The notes: generated by a model from the letters alone, not told the origin. 64,000 nt of DNA from Pseudomonas hefeiensis (GCF_030687835.1 NZ_CP117449.1:1240001-1304000), one strand, 5' to 3'; counted from the first letter of the stretch, positions 34,775 to 44,548 are shown. Translations and numbers: made by a program.

Positions 34775-37306
34775 ATGTTCCCGATGACGCCCATCGCGGG
34801 TGCGCTCGCGCTATTGTTGTGCGCGAATGCATTGGCCGCGCCGACTGCCCCCGGTACGACACCGAGAAGCCTGCTGTCCCAGGCCAAGGGCCTGCCGGCG
34901 GAGTTTGAATCGCACTTCTTCGATGTGCCTCTGGCGGTTCGTATTGAACTCAATCAACAGTACCTCGGCGAAGCCATGGTGGTCTTGACGCGGGATGATC
35001 GTATTACCCTGCTTGACTTCACCGACACGCAGGACAGCACGATAAAAGCTGTCGAGCGCGAGCAATGGGCACAGCATCTCAAACAAGGACAAGTATTGGG
35101 CGCCTGTGAAGGCCGCTGTCCGTCAGGGCTGCTGGCCGTGCATTACAGCCTTGAAAATTCATTGGTGTCGATCCTGACCCGGGACGTGGAACGAGGCACC
35201 GAAATCAAGCGCTATTACGATCAACCGGAAGGCGGCAGTCTCGGTCTGATCTTCAACAACCAACTGAATATCAACGGTGGCCAAGAGCAGGACACAGGCG
35301 GGCGTTATGGCCTCAACGCCAGTTCCAGCGTGGGCAACTGGAGCCAGTCGCTGGACCTTCAGCTTTCACGTCTTGGCGGGCCGGACGACAAGCTGTACCA
35401 CGCCGTCCATGAGCTCTACACCCAACGAGAGATGGAAGGGACTTTTTTCCGCCTGGGTTATTTCACGCCCAGCTCCGACGGCTTGAATCGGCAGATCCGT
35501 TCGTTCGGCGCCAACCCGGACACCGCGTTGGGGGTGATGTACGGCAGCTCCGACAGCCTGGCGATCGAAAATCCCAAACCCAGCGTCTACCCCATTTATG
35601 TCACCGCCAGCCGCCAGGCGTCGGTGGAGATTTACCGCAGTGGCCTGTTGATCAATACCCAGGCGGTCGCCTCCGGCTTGCAGAGTCTGGACACTCGGCC
35701 CTTGCCCGGCGGTATCTATGAAGTGGAAGTGCGGCTGATCGAGGACGGGCAAACCACCGCCACCAGCCAGGAACTGGTCTACAAACCCAGCAATTGGAGC
35801 AACGCCGAGGATCGCTGGCGCTACAACCTGTTCGCCGGGCGCGAAACCAGGCTCTGGAGCAACTGGGAAGACCAGCCCTCGGGGTTCACGACGGCGGGCA
35901 TCGGCCTCAGCTACCTGTTGCATCCCCGAGTGATCCTGGGCGCTTCCACGCGTCAGGTGCAGGACAAACTGCAAGTGGGCACCTCGGTGGACTGGACGCT
36001 GGCGGGCAACACCAGCCTGTACGCCAACGTCTATCAAACCCAGCAGTACGGCACCGGCATGGACTTGCAAGGCCTGTACAGTTACGGCAATGGCAGCGTG
36101 GTGGCCAGCCACAACCGCAGTTGGCTGGACACCCGCAACACCTATGAAACCCTGCCGGATGGCACCCGTATCCGTCAGCGCAATGTGTTCGTCGGCCATA
36201 CCAGCAACTCGTCGCTGTCGGTCAACCATCGCTTGAGCAACAAGACCTCCATCAACGGACGGCTGGCCTACAGCGAGGGTAATGTCCAGGGCACCGGCCT
36301 GGACCTGGGTTGGACCCAGCGCGGCAAGCTGCGTGGCAGCGATGCCAACTGGCGGCTTTCAGTGTTCGACCGCCCCGGCACCTCGAGTACCGCCGACCGG
36401 CGCAATCGCGGCGTCGACCTGAGCGTTAGCGTCGCCCTGGGCGGGCCGGGTGAGTACTGGTCGGGCAGCCTCGGCACCCGTACCTCGCGGGACGGCGATC
36501 GGGACCACAATGCCTCGCTGACCTATCGCCGAAATCTGCAAGACCACGTGCTGCAAAGCGTCTCCGCCACGGCGCTGGCCGACACCTATGGCGTGGGCCT
36601 GTCCGGCATCGCCAGCTTCATGACCGACTCGCTTTACGGCGACGGTTTCATTCAGCGCTCGTCCTATAACGACAACCTCACCGGCGGCCTGAACCTGAGC
36701 AGCACCGTGGCCGTGGGCGGCCAGAAAGCGGCCTTCACCGGCCTGCCCCAAGGGCGTGGCGCGGGCATGATCGTCGATGTGGAAACCGATCTGGACAATG
36801 TCGTCCTGCGCGCTGATGACTTGACCGGCGGCAGCAGCGCGTTGCGTCCGGGCCGTAACTTCGTCCCCATCACTGCTTATAAAAACAGCATGGTGACCTT
36901 CGACTTCGACGGCGTGCATCCGCCAGCGGCGAACATCGAGCCTTCACGCATCCGTTATCACCTGAATAAGGGCGGCGTGGACTACCGCAAGATCAGCGTG
37001 ATGAAAACCGTGACCGTGCTCGGGCGTTTGCTGGACGGGCAGGGCCAGCCGCTTCGGGGCCACCACGTGATCAACCACGCCAGTCGCGGCATCAGCGAGG
37101 TGGACGGGTTCTTCTCCATGGAAATGAATACCGGCTCGCCCACCCTGGAAGTGCGCTACGGCAACGAGTTGTTTTGCCGGTTCCGCCTCGACCCGGACAA
37201 CACCGGCCGCGAAGGCGATGTGTTGATGATCGGTGATTTGCGCTGCACGCCCGACACCCTGGCCGATACGACGCTGGCCGAGGCTGGGACGAAGCAGCGC
37301 TCATGA
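34775..37306 (+). CDS. CS1-type fimbrial outer-membrane usher
   Basis: A protein of about 843 residues with a signal peptide (cleavage near NALAAP). It belongs to the CfaC/CooC/TcfC usher group rather than the FimD group: an N-terminal domain with FFDVPLAVRIELNQQYLGEAMV, a long beta-barrel region, a TcfC-like segment, and a C-terminal domain with TVLGRLLDGQGQPLRGHHVIN. It assembles and exports the pilus across the outer membrane. ATG at 34775 is preferred to TTG 34772. A REPIN lies immediately downstream, inside the operon. Confidence 0.92.
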   Translation: MFPMTPIAGALALLLCANALAAPTAPGTTPRSLLSQAKGLPAEFESHFFDVPLAVRIELNQQYLGEAMVVLTRDDRITLLDFTDTQDSTIKAVEREQWAQHLKQGQVLGACEGRCPSGLLAVHYSLENSLVSILTRDVERGTEIKRYYDQPEGGSLGLIFNNQLNINGGQEQDTGGRYGLNASSSVGNWSQSLDLQLSRLGGPDDKLYHAVHELYTQREMEGTFFRLGYFTPSSDGLNRQIRSFGANPDTALGVMYGSSDSLAIENPKPSVYPIYVTASRQASVEIYRSGLLINTQAVASGLQSLDTRPLPGGIYEVEVRLIEDGQTTATSQELVYKPSNWSNAEDRWRYNLFAGRETRLWSNWEDQPSGFTTAGIGLSYLLHPRVILGASTRQVQDKLQVGTSVDWTLAGNTSLYANVYQTQQYGTGMDLQGLYSYGNGSVVASHNRSWLDTRNTYETLPDGTRIRQRNVFVGHTSNSSLSVNHRLSNKTSINGRLAYSEGNVQGTGLDLGWTQRGKLRGSDANWRLSVFDRPGTSSTADRRNRGVDLSVSVALGGPGEYWSGSLGTRTSRDGDRDHNASLTYRRNLQDHVLQSVSATALADTYGVGLSGIASFMTDSLYGDGFIQRSSYNDNLTGGLNLSSTVAVGGQKAAFTGLPQGRGAGMIVDVETDLDNVVLRADDLTGGSSALRPGRNFVPITAYKNSMVTFDFDGVHPPAANIEPSRIRYHLNKGGVDYRKISVMKTVTVLGRLLDGQGQPLRGHHVINHASRGISEVDGFFSMEMNTGSPTLEVRYGNELFCRFRLDPDNTGREGDVLMIGDLRCTPDTLADTTLAEAGTKQRS

Positions 37307-37311
37307 GATCC

Positions 37312-37400
37312 GTGGGAGCAAAGCTTGCTCGCGATGAACGATAACGCCGTTCACCTGAAGACTGGGGCGCCTGCATCGCGGGCAAGCCTTGCTCCCACAG
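37312..37400. repeat. REPIN inside the fimbrial operon
   Basis: An 89-bp unit of the GTGGGAGC family between the usher stop (37306) and the tip gene. It would form a long hairpin in the operon RNA and could affect expression of the downstream tip, chaperone and pilin genes. Confidence 0.9.
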
Positions 37401-37456
37401 GTGAATTGCTCACCACCTATTTGCAGTGATCTGTCTTGATGCATGAGGTTGTAAAA

Positions 37457-38704
37457 ATGAAACCCTTATCGGTTGCAGTGCGCAGCGTGGTCTCGCTGTT
37501 GTTGTTTGCGTTTGTGCCTGCGGCCAACGCCTTGACCCAGGACATCAGTGCATTGTTCAGGCCTGATCCATCGAAACCCAATGAGAATACTTTTCTCAAT
37601 ACCACGCCTATTAGTGGTTACTGCGCACAATATCCGTCGGAATGCAGGGCAACAAAGATGTTCAGCATTCGGTTGCCCTTTATCTTCAATTCGACCAGTC
37701 CTATTCAAGCCAACCATGGGGATGCTCGACAGGGCGCGATGTTTAAACTCCCTACCACTTGGCGCACGACACAGGTGACCCATTCAGCGACCGGTGAAAC
37801 TGAGGTCGTTGAAGTGCGCTGGTCCGGTATAGGTTCGACATACCGACTCTCTGGTAACGCCATCGACTTGGTAGGTGGCGGCGTGTCGCTTTTGATCGCT
37901 CATCAACGGTTATGGAGCGGCCTTAGTTGGGTATATGCCCCCACGCCTTGTAGATACAGCGGTATAGGGTTGTATACCAATACAGACTACACCTTCTTCT
38001 GGAAAACCCCGGTAGAGGGCGTGTGTGCAAAAGGGGCCAATTATTTGATCCCTGGCTTTTCTTACCGCTATCTGGACTTTGCCTACGAACTGCGAACCCC
38101 CAACCCACTGAAAATGTCCTCCGGCCAATACACCGGATCACTGACCTATAGCGTCGGGCCGGGGCAGGACATTGACATGGGCGATGTCATGCTCCCCAAC
38201 GATTCAGCACTTACGCTCAACTTCAAACTCGACGTCGAGCACACCCTCAAGGTCGAAGTCCCCCCTGGTGGCAACCGGGTCGAACTGGTGCCCCAGGAGG
38301 GCTGGCAATCCTGGCTGAACAGCGGCCGCACACCAACCCGGTTGTTCCGTGACCAACGCTTCCATATCTCCGCCTCTTCCCGTTTCAAGATGGCGCTCGA
38401 ATGCCAAATCATCAGCGGCAATACCTGCGCGATCTCCGAAGCTGGTAGCGGTCATGCCGTGCCGGTGGAGGTCAGCGTCAGCCTGCCTGAAGGTTTGACC
38501 GATGCCGTCGGGCAACCGGTCAACCGTCGCCGGTTACTGCGTGACGGCAGCGGTACCGAACTGTTCCAGCCAGGTTTCTATGTCGATCGCCGGCCGGGCA
38601 CCCTGCACTTTGAAGTGGCCCGCAACAGCGTCGAAGAGATGCTGGACAGCGGTGCCAAGGCCTATACCGGCAACGTCACGGTGATCTGGGATTCGGAAGT
38701 CTGA
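37457..38704 (+). CDS. Probable fimbrial tip/adhesin subunit
   Basis: A 415-residue exported protein (signal MKPLSVAVRSVVSLLLFAF...ANA). Start ATG 37457, with GAGG at 37445-37448 8 nt before. Its place between usher and chaperone, its size and its two-part layout (N-terminal Cys-containing lectin-like region with CAQYPSEC, C-terminal pilin-like region ending AYTGNVTVIWDSEV) match the tip adhesins (CooD/CfaE type) of CS1 fimbriae. The receptor is unknown. The C-terminal strand resembles that of the pilins (TVIFDAV). Confidence 0.82.
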   Translation: MKPLSVAVRSVVSLLLFAFVPAANALTQDISALFRPDPSKPNENTFLNTTPISGYCAQYPSECRATKMFSIRLPFIFNSTSPIQANHGDARQGAMFKLPTTWRTTQVTHSATGETEVVEVRWSGIGSTYRLSGNAIDLVGGGVSLLIAHQRLWSGLSWVYAPTPCRYSGIGLYTNTDYTFFWKTPVEGVCAKGANYLIPGFSYRYLDFAYELRTPNPLKMSSGQYTGSLTYSVGPGQDIDMGDVMLPNDSALTLNFKLDVEHTLKVEVPPGGNRVELVPQEGWQSWLNSGRTPTRLFRDQRFHISASSRFKMALECQIISGNTCAISEAGSGHAVPVEVSVSLPEGLTDAVGQPVNRRRLLRDGSGTELFQPGFYVDRRPGTLHFEVARNSVEEMLDSGAKAYTGNVTVIWDSEV

Positions 38705-38764
38705 GTGGCCTTAAGGCCAGCTGTGTTCAGTGAGTTACGTTTAATGCATGAGGTTAAAGAAGTG

Positions 38765-39508
38765 ATGAAACATCTATGGGCATGGGTTGGGTTCTATCTG
38801 TTTTGCGGCGTGGCCCAGGCCGGGCCGCAGATTGGTGTCGGGGTGGTCTACGACTACCTCGAAGGCGACAAAAGCACCTACATGAAACGGGTGTTCAACG
38901 GCGGCACCTCCACGGCATTCGTCAAGGTCAACATCCTGGAAATGATCTACAACGAGGACGGTACGTATCAGGAAGTGCCGTTGCAGAACCAGGCCAGCGC
39001 CATGGCCAAGGACGGCCTGATGGCCAGCCCGGCGCGGCTGATCGTGCCGGCCAACGGCATGCAGGGCACAAGGTTGCTGTTCATGGGCAACCGCGACAAG
39101 GAGCGTTACTTCCGGGTGCGTTTCGTGCCGGTGGTGCCGGAAGCGGAGGACGAGTTTGCCATCAGTGCGCAGGAGCGCGAAGAGTACAAAAAGGAACGTG
39201 TGGCGGCGGGGCTCAAGGTCCTGGCGGGCTACGGCACGGTGTTTTTTGTACGACCCAAGAACACCCGTTTCGAGACCGTGATCGATGACAGCGCCAGTCA
39301 TTACCTGATGCGCAACAACGGCAATAGCGTTCTGGTGATCGATGAGTTCAAGGATTGTGCCGCGAAGAAAGAAAACGACTGCCGGCCGACCACCAAGCAC
39401 CACGTCATGGCCGGTCGCACGTTTTCGTTCGACAAGGAGGCGGGGCGTGAATATCGCTTCACGCTGATCGAGGGCGGCCAGAGCAAGGCCGTCGAGATCA
39501 AGGGTTGA
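38765..39508 (+). CDS. CS1-type fimbrial periplasmic chaperone
   Basis: A 247-residue protein with a signal ending near GVAQA. It resembles the CfaA/CooB-type chaperones: IGVGVVYDYLEGDKSTYMKRVFN at the start of the mature part, ARLIVPANGMQGTRLLFMGN, and YFRVRFVPVVPE, which corresponds to the strand that completes pilin subunits. Start ATG 38765 or the adjacent GTG 38762, which sits 8 nt after GAGG. The leader ATGCATGAGGTT is shared with the tip gene, suggesting a duplicated translation-initiation segment. Confidence 0.88.
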   Translation: MKHLWAWVGFYLFCGVAQAGPQIGVGVVYDYLEGDKSTYMKRVFNGGTSTAFVKVNILEMIYNEDGTYQEVPLQNQASAMAKDGLMASPARLIVPANGMQGTRLLFMGNRDKERYFRVRFVPVVPEAEDEFAISAQEREEYKKERVAAGLKVLAGYGTVFFVRPKNTRFETVIDDSASHYLMRNNGNSVLVIDEFKDCAAKKENDCRPTTKHHVMAGRTFSFDKEAGREYRFTLIEGGQSKAVEIKG

Positions 39509-39552
39509 CGGTTGCCGTCGCCGAACCGTCGTTGACGCCACAGGTAATCAAT

Positions 39553-40035
39553 ATGTTCAAGACACTGCTACGCCCCCTCGCATTGACCGCTCTGATATGG
39601 CCCTGGAGCCCGGCGTGGGGGGCGGTCGAACGGGAAACCTTCGAACTCTACGTGACCATCCCGACGCTCGACTTCTATGTACTGCCCCTCGACCCGCAGT
39701 GGGTCCAGCGTGAACAACGCTTGCCGTTCAGCACCATCACCAACGAGCTCAGCCCGTTGCGGGCGACCTACGAGGTGAAGAACAGCAACGGTGCCATCGG
39801 TGCGCGCCTGGGCGAAGAGGCTTACTTATCCAATGGCCGTGACCGTATCGACCTGCGGGTGAGGTTCAACAACGTCGAGTTGAGCCTGGATTCAGCCCAC
39901 GTGGTGTCAGCCATCGAGGCCCGGCCCGGACGCCAGGTGCCATTGGAAATCGCCGCCATCAAGCCCGCTGACGACTATAAGCCCGGCGACTACTACGGCA
40001 CGGTGCACATGGTGTTCGATGCCATTGCGCCGTGA
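39553..40035 (+). CDS. CS1-type minor/divergent pilin
   Basis: A 160-residue exported protein starting MFKTLLRPLALTAL. Its layout follows the major pilins (FELYVTIPTLDFYVLPLDP, LRATYEVKNSNGAIGARL, GTVHMVFDAIAP) but it lacks the DDARxAIHI start and is more divergent. It is probably a minor subunit, adaptor or terminator of the pilus. It starts 44 bp after the chaperone. Confidence 0.8.
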   Translation: MFKTLLRPLALTALIWPWSPAWGAVERETFELYVTIPTLDFYVLPLDPQWVQREQRLPFSTITNELSPLRATYEVKNSNGAIGARLGEEAYLSNGRDRIDLRVRFNNVELSLDSAHVVSAIEARPGRQVPLEIAAIKPADDYKPGDYYGTVHMVFDAIAP

Positions 40036-40124
40036 GGACCAAAAGCGTGGGGTAGGGCACCCGGTCGAATAAGGGCCGCAAGGTGGTCAACACTTCGTTT
40101 CGTTACTCTGAAAAGGTATCAAGC

Positions 40125-40613
40125 ATGTTTAGAAAAATACGGTTCGTGATGACCCTTGCGGCCCTGAGTCCTGCACTGGTGTCGGCGGCTGATGATGCTC
40201 GCGCAGCCATTCATATCACCGCGAACATTCCTAACAAGCAGTTCCATGCGCAGCCGCGTAATCCGGACTTTGGCAAGGATGAGGTCATGCATTTCGATCC
40301 TGTGAACAGCCAACTGAGCCCGCTGCGCCAGACCTTCGATGTGAAGCACACCGATGGCTCGGTCCATGCCTACCTCGAGGGCGGCCGGGCGTTTTTGACC
40401 AACGGCAGCGACGCGATTCCCCTGCTCGTCAGGTTCAACAACATCTCCCTGACCGGCGTGTCCCAGGAAGTGGTGGATGACGCAACGTCCACGCCTGGCA
40501 CCCAGGCGGACATGCTCATCATGGCCTCGGACAAGGTCTATGACGGTCAGCAAGGCCTGTACACCGCCGACTTGACCGTGATCTTCGACGCGGTGCCTCG
40601 CGTAACCCCTTGA
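40125..40613 (+). CDS. CS1-type fimbrial major subunit, paralogue 2
   Basis: A 162-residue pilin (MFRKIRFVMTLAALSPALVSA signal). The mature start ADDARAAIHITANIPNKQFH and the tail GLYTADLTVIFDAVPR closely match paralogues 1 and 3. It starts at ATG 40125, with AAAAGG upstream. The leader ACTCTGAAAAGGTATCAAGC is almost the same as that of paralogue 3, pointing to a tandem duplication. Confidence 0.9.
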   Translation: MFRKIRFVMTLAALSPALVSAADDARAAIHITANIPNKQFHAQPRNPDFGKDEVMHFDPVNSQLSPLRQTFDVKHTDGSVHAYLEGGRAFLTNGSDAIPLLVRFNNISLTGVSQEVVDDATSTPGTQADMLIMASDKVYDGQQGLYTADLTVIFDAVPRVTP

Positions 40614-40693
40614 CTCGCACCGCGTCGCTGACCATCAGTGGCTTGCCACAAGGCGGTCTCCGCTTCGTTTTTTTACTCTGAAAGGTATCAAGC

Positions 40694-41179
40694 GTGTTTA
40701 AAAAAATAATATTCATGACAACTCTTGCGACCCTGAGTCCTTCTTGGGTGTCCGCGGCTGACGATGCTCGCGCAGCCATCCATATCACCGCGAACATTCC
40801 CAACAAGCAGTTCCATGTGCAGCCGCGCAATCCGGACTTCGGCAAGGATGAGGTCATGCATTTCAACCCGGTGACCAGAAAATTGACCCCGCTGCGCCAG
40901 ACCTTCGATGTGAAGCACACCGAAGGTTCGGTTCATGCCTACCTTGATGGGCCATCCTTTCTGTACAACGGCTGGAACCCGATTCTCCTTCTCATCTCGT
41001 TCAACAACGTTGTACTGAACGCCACGCCGCAGGAAGTGGTGGATGACGCAACGTCCACGCCAGGTATGCAGGCCGAGATGGTCATCTCCGCGCCGATCCC
41101 GCTTACTCCCCTGCAGACAGGTTTGTACACAGGGGATATCACCGTGATCTTCGACGCGGTCCCTCGGGTTACCCTGTAA
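40694..41179 (+). CDS. CS1-type fimbrial major subunit, paralogue 3
   Basis: A 161-residue pilin starting with GTG at 40694 (MFKKIIFMTTLATLSPSW). It shares with paralogue 2 the mature start, the block NPDFGKDEVMHF, and EVVDDATSTPG, but differs in the middle (YNGWNPILLLISFNN). Last gene of the operon; it converges on the PBP-like gene with only a 21-bp gap. Confidence 0.9.
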   Translation: MFKKIIFMTTLATLSPSWVSAADDARAAIHITANIPNKQFHVQPRNPDFGKDEVMHFNPVTRKLTPLRQTFDVKHTEGSVHAYLDGPSFLYNGWNPILLLISFNNVVLNATPQEVVDDATSTPGMQAEMVISAPIPLTPLQTGLYTGDITVIFDAVPRVTL

Positions 41180-41200
41180 CTCACCACGCCACGCCGTGAC

Positions 41201-44200
41201 TCATTGCCGCGCCACCAGTGGTTTGCATTGGGTCTGGCTACCCGGTTGCAGGTACGGCGAGAGGAACGGCGCCATGCCCTTGAGCACCTGCACCGGCAAG
41301 GCCGAGGTGAATTTGAAGTTCTGCGCCGAAGCCCCCGGCACATAGGCGGTGAGGGTGCCGAAATGGCTGTCGCCGATGTAGAACACAAAGGTCGCGGTAC
41401 GGTTGATCGACTTTGAGCTGATGACCCGCCCGCCGGCGCCAACGGCTTCGATGCGATTGTCGCCAGTGCCGGTCTTGCCACCCATCGACAACGGTGTGCC
41501 ATCGGCCAGGGTGAAACTGCCGGCCACCCGTTTCGCGGTGCCGGCATCGACCACCTGGGACAACGCACTGCGCAAGGCCTGGGCCACTTCCACTGGCATC
41601 ACCCGTTTGCCGTTATCCGGGTCGCTGATCAGCCGTGTTTCATACGGGGTATTGACGGCGAAGTCGAGGCTGTCGACGCGTAGCGCCGGGAGCCGGATGC
41701 CGTCGTTGAGGATGGTGCCCACCAGTTCCGCCAGGGCGGCGGGGCGGTCGCCGGAGCTGCCGATGGCGGTGGCCAGCGACGGCACCAGATGGTCGAACGG
41801 GTAGCCGACTTCCTGCCAGCGTTGGTGGATATCAAGGAAGGCTTCGACCTCCAGCATGGTCCGGATACGACTGTCGCGGGCGCTCTTGTGCCGGCTCTTG
41901 AACAGCCAGCTGTAGACCTCCTGGCGCTCGAACCGGCTGGCTTTGACGATCTGGCTGAACTTGGCATCGGGGTTGTTCAGCAGATAACCCACCAACCACA
42001 GGTCCAGTGGATGGACTTTGGCGATAAAACCTTGGTCGGGCAGGTCATAGCTGCCCGGGCCGTAGCTGCGGTAGAGCCGTTCCAGGCGTTCGTTGGTGAG
42101 CTTTTCGGCACTCTTGGCCGACTTGAGGTGCGAACGCACAAAGTGGTTGAAGCTCTCCTGGCTGTCGCCGGGAAAGAAGTAGCGGTGCACGGCGGCCAGG
42201 CGGATCGCGGTGGGGCGCATGCCGTCGAGGAACGTTTCGAGACGCTGGCCCGTGTCTTTTTTCTGGTATTTCTTCCAGAACTTGAGCAGGAACGTGGTGC
42301 CTTCGCGGTCGGCAAACTGGGCCAGGTACTCCTGGCGGCGCGGATTCTTGTCGTCCTTGAGCAGCTCCGAACTGCTGTCGGGACCCGCATACGTGGCGTA
42401 ACGCACCAAGTCACGCATCAGGCGAATGAATGGCAGGTTGATCGACTCGCGCAGGGCGTCCCGCAAGGTGGGATTACGGCCGTTATCTTCTCTACGGAAA
42501 TTATTGAAGGTGTGCAGCCCGCCACCGGTGAAAAACGCCTCGCCGGGGCTGGCTGAATAGGTACGATCCAGCGCCGCCTCAAGCATCGTCGGCAGGTTGC
42601 GATCGTTGTGCTGGATCAGGTAATCGACCGCCCAGCGGGAGAGACGGTCCTGGTCGGCGACCTCGGTTTTTTTCAATGTTGCCGGGGGCTCGTGGGCATA
42701 ACGTTCGTGCAGTTCGGCGATGATCTGCAGGTAGGTGGTGAGCACCCGTAACTTGGCGGTGGAGCCCAGTTCCAGTTTGCTGCCTTCGTTGATATCGAAG
42801 GGTTGGTCGGTGCTGTCGGTCTGCACGCGCACGCGCGAGCCGTCCGGGGTCAACTCCAGCAGGGTGAAGCTGTAGCGCACCTGGGCGGTGCTGGTAGGCG
42901 TCAGCAGACGTTCGCCCATCAGGCCGATTTCGGTTGCGAACGCCGGGTCCGCCAAGCGCTTGAGGTAATCGGTGGCCTGGGTCTGCAAGTCGTTTTGCAA
43001 GGTGCTGGTGGCGGAGAGGTCCAGGCGGTCGAGGTCGTAGAACGAGCGGTTGAGCAGCGTGGCAAGACGACTGCGGGCGGCGCTGATGCCCTTGTTGATT
43101 TCGTTGGGTTGGAGGGTGGGTTGCTGCACCCAGTCGCGATAGCTGACCTTGCTTGCCAGGGTCGCCTCGGCCAGGGAGGCGTCGATCACGCCGTTCTGGG
43201 CCAGTAGCCGGACGTGGCTGTCGGTCAGGTGCGCCAGTTCGTCGCGGCCCTTGGACAAGTAATAGGACGGGCGACGCTGGGCGATCATCAACGACAGCAT
43301 TTCCCGCAGGGCCAGGCCTTTTTCCGCGAGGCTGTCTGGGTCTGTCGCGCTGCTGGACAAGTGTTCGTTGGCACGCTTGAAATCGGCGCCGTACCAGACC
43401 CGCAAACCTTCGGCCATGCCGTGGACTTCGCCATGCCCCGGCACGGCAGAGAGCGGCACGCTGTTGAGGTAATCACGGATGACTTTCTGCCGTGCCTCAA
43501 GGGTCTGTGGGCCTGCCTGATAGGCACGCACACTGGCGGAAATCATCTGGCGGATTTTCTCCGCCCCCGACCCGGTGAGGCCATCGGCGGAGTGGCGGTA
43601 TTTTTCCAGCTGCGTTGCCAGTGTGCTGCCCCCGGCGGACTGTCCCGGCAAACTCAGGAGCTTGGCCACCTGGGACCACGCCGCCATGCCGAAGCGCGGC
43701 CAGTCCACCGCCGGGTTGGCCTGGGGATGCTTGGGGTCAAGCAAAAAGCGGTTCTCGATGAACAACAGGCTTTGCACCACCACGGGGGGGATTGCCTCGA
43801 AGCTTGCGTACAGTTGCTGCGGGTACTTGAACTGGTACAAGGGCGCAACGCGGCAATCGGTGATGGTCAGGCCGGCCTGGATCTTTTCCACGTAGGGAGC
43901 GAACAGGCCTTTATCGACGTAGGTCATCAAGGCTGGGGAGAAACGTGCCTGGGCCTGGATCACGTAATCGCGCTTGAGCAACCGTGGCAGGAACTCATCC
44001 ATCGAGCTGTAGCCCAACCGCCGGTCGAACGGGCCCGCCCCAGGGTAGACGATGGCGTCGCTGGGCCCCGGTTGCACCGAATAGGTCAGAGACGCGGCGT
44101 ACCGGCTGATCTCCCGGGCCTGAAACCTGGACGTGCGCATTTCCTTGGCCACCGCCAGGCCGACCACCACTACGATAATCAACAGCAACAACCAGAACGC

Positions 44201-44323
44201 TCGCCAGCCATGCCCTGCTCGGCGTTTTTTTTGGGGTAAAGGTGCTTCTTCCATACGTTCAGTCGGGCCCACAGGTTTACTCGAATCGGTTTGCCATAAC
44301 GCGCCCATAGTCGACTGATCCAT
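41201..44323 (-). CDS. Large class A penicillin-binding-protein-like transglycosylase/transpeptidase
   Basis: A 1040-residue membrane-anchored protein with one N-terminal helix (about residues 42-62) after a basic KKRR stretch. The GT51-like domain contains SLLFIENRF with Glu190 at the catalytic position, GGSTLATQLEK and RQKVIRDYLNSVP. The transpeptidase motifs are complete: STAK with Ser521/Lys524, SIN at 627-629, and KTGT with Lys950. It is therefore likely to act in peptidoglycan synthesis. It is longer than PBP1a/1b, and the GT51 motif departs from the usual EDxxF. It is not the housekeeping PBP1a or PBP1b; its specific role is unknown. Confidence 0.87.
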   Translation of the reverse strand: MDQSTMGALWQTDSSKPVGPTERMEEAPLPQKKRRAGHGWRAFWLLLLIIVVVVGLAVAKEMRTSRFQAREISRYAASLTYSVQPGPSDAIVYPGAGPFDRRLGYSSMDEFLPRLLKRDYVIQAQARFSPALMTYVDKGLFAPYVEKIQAGLTITDCRVAPLYQFKYPQQLYASFEAIPPVVVQSLLFIENRFLLDPKHPQANPAVDWPRFGMAAWSQVAKLLSLPGQSAGGSTLATQLEKYRHSADGLTGSGAEKIRQMISASVRAYQAGPQTLEARQKVIRDYLNSVPLSAVPGHGEVHGMAEGLRVWYGADFKRANEHLSSSATDPDSLAEKGLALREMLSLMIAQRRPSYYLSKGRDELAHLTDSHVRLLAQNGVIDASLAEATLASKVSYRDWVQQPTLQPNEINKGISAARSRLATLLNRSFYDLDRLDLSATSTLQNDLQTQATDYLKRLADPAFATEIGLMGERLLTPTSTAQVRYSFTLLELTPDGSRVRVQTDSTDQPFDINEGSKLELGSTAKLRVLTTYLQIIAELHERYAHEPPATLKKTEVADQDRLSRWAVDYLIQHNDRNLPTMLEAALDRTYSASPGEAFFTGGGLHTFNNFRREDNGRNPTLRDALRESINLPFIRLMRDLVRYATYAGPDSSSELLKDDKNPRRQEYLAQFADREGTTFLLKFWKKYQKKDTGQRLETFLDGMRPTAIRLAAVHRYFFPGDSQESFNHFVRSHLKSAKSAEKLTNERLERLYRSYGPGSYDLPDQGFIAKVHPLDLWLVGYLLNNPDAKFSQIVKASRFERQEVYSWLFKSRHKSARDSRIRTMLEVEAFLDIHQRWQEVGYPFDHLVPSLATAIGSSGDRPAALAELVGTILNDGIRLPALRVDSLDFAVNTPYETRLISDPDNGKRVMPVEVAQALRSALSQVVDAGTAKRVAGSFTLADGTPLSMGGKTGTGDNRIEAVGAGGRVISSKSINRTATFVFYIGDSHFGTLTAYVPGASAQNFKFTSALPVQVLKGMAPFLSPYLQPGSQTQCKPLVARQ

Positions 44324-44424
44324 TCACGCATTGATCGGGACTTGCTTGAAGCTTAGACGGTGGTGGCGCGGGCGGCGGGGAAATTGTGGACAAACCAATG
44401 TCATAGGCCGCGCCGACGATCCTC

Positions 44425-44535
44425 TGTGGCGAGGGGATTTATCCCCGTTGGGCTGCGCGGCAGTTCTTTTGAGGCATCCTCAATCCTCATTTGCGACTGC
44501 TGCGCAGTCGAGCGGGGATAAATCCCCTCGCCACA
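44425..44535. repeat. RAYT-linked REPIN, left copy
   Basis: A 111-bp unit with perfect outer arms TGTGGCGAGGGGATTTATCC / GGATAAATCCCCTCGCCACA and inner GCTGCGC repeats. It lies 13 bp from the 3' end of the RAYT gene. Confidence 0.92.
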
Positions 44536-44548
44536 GGTGGCGGGGGCT

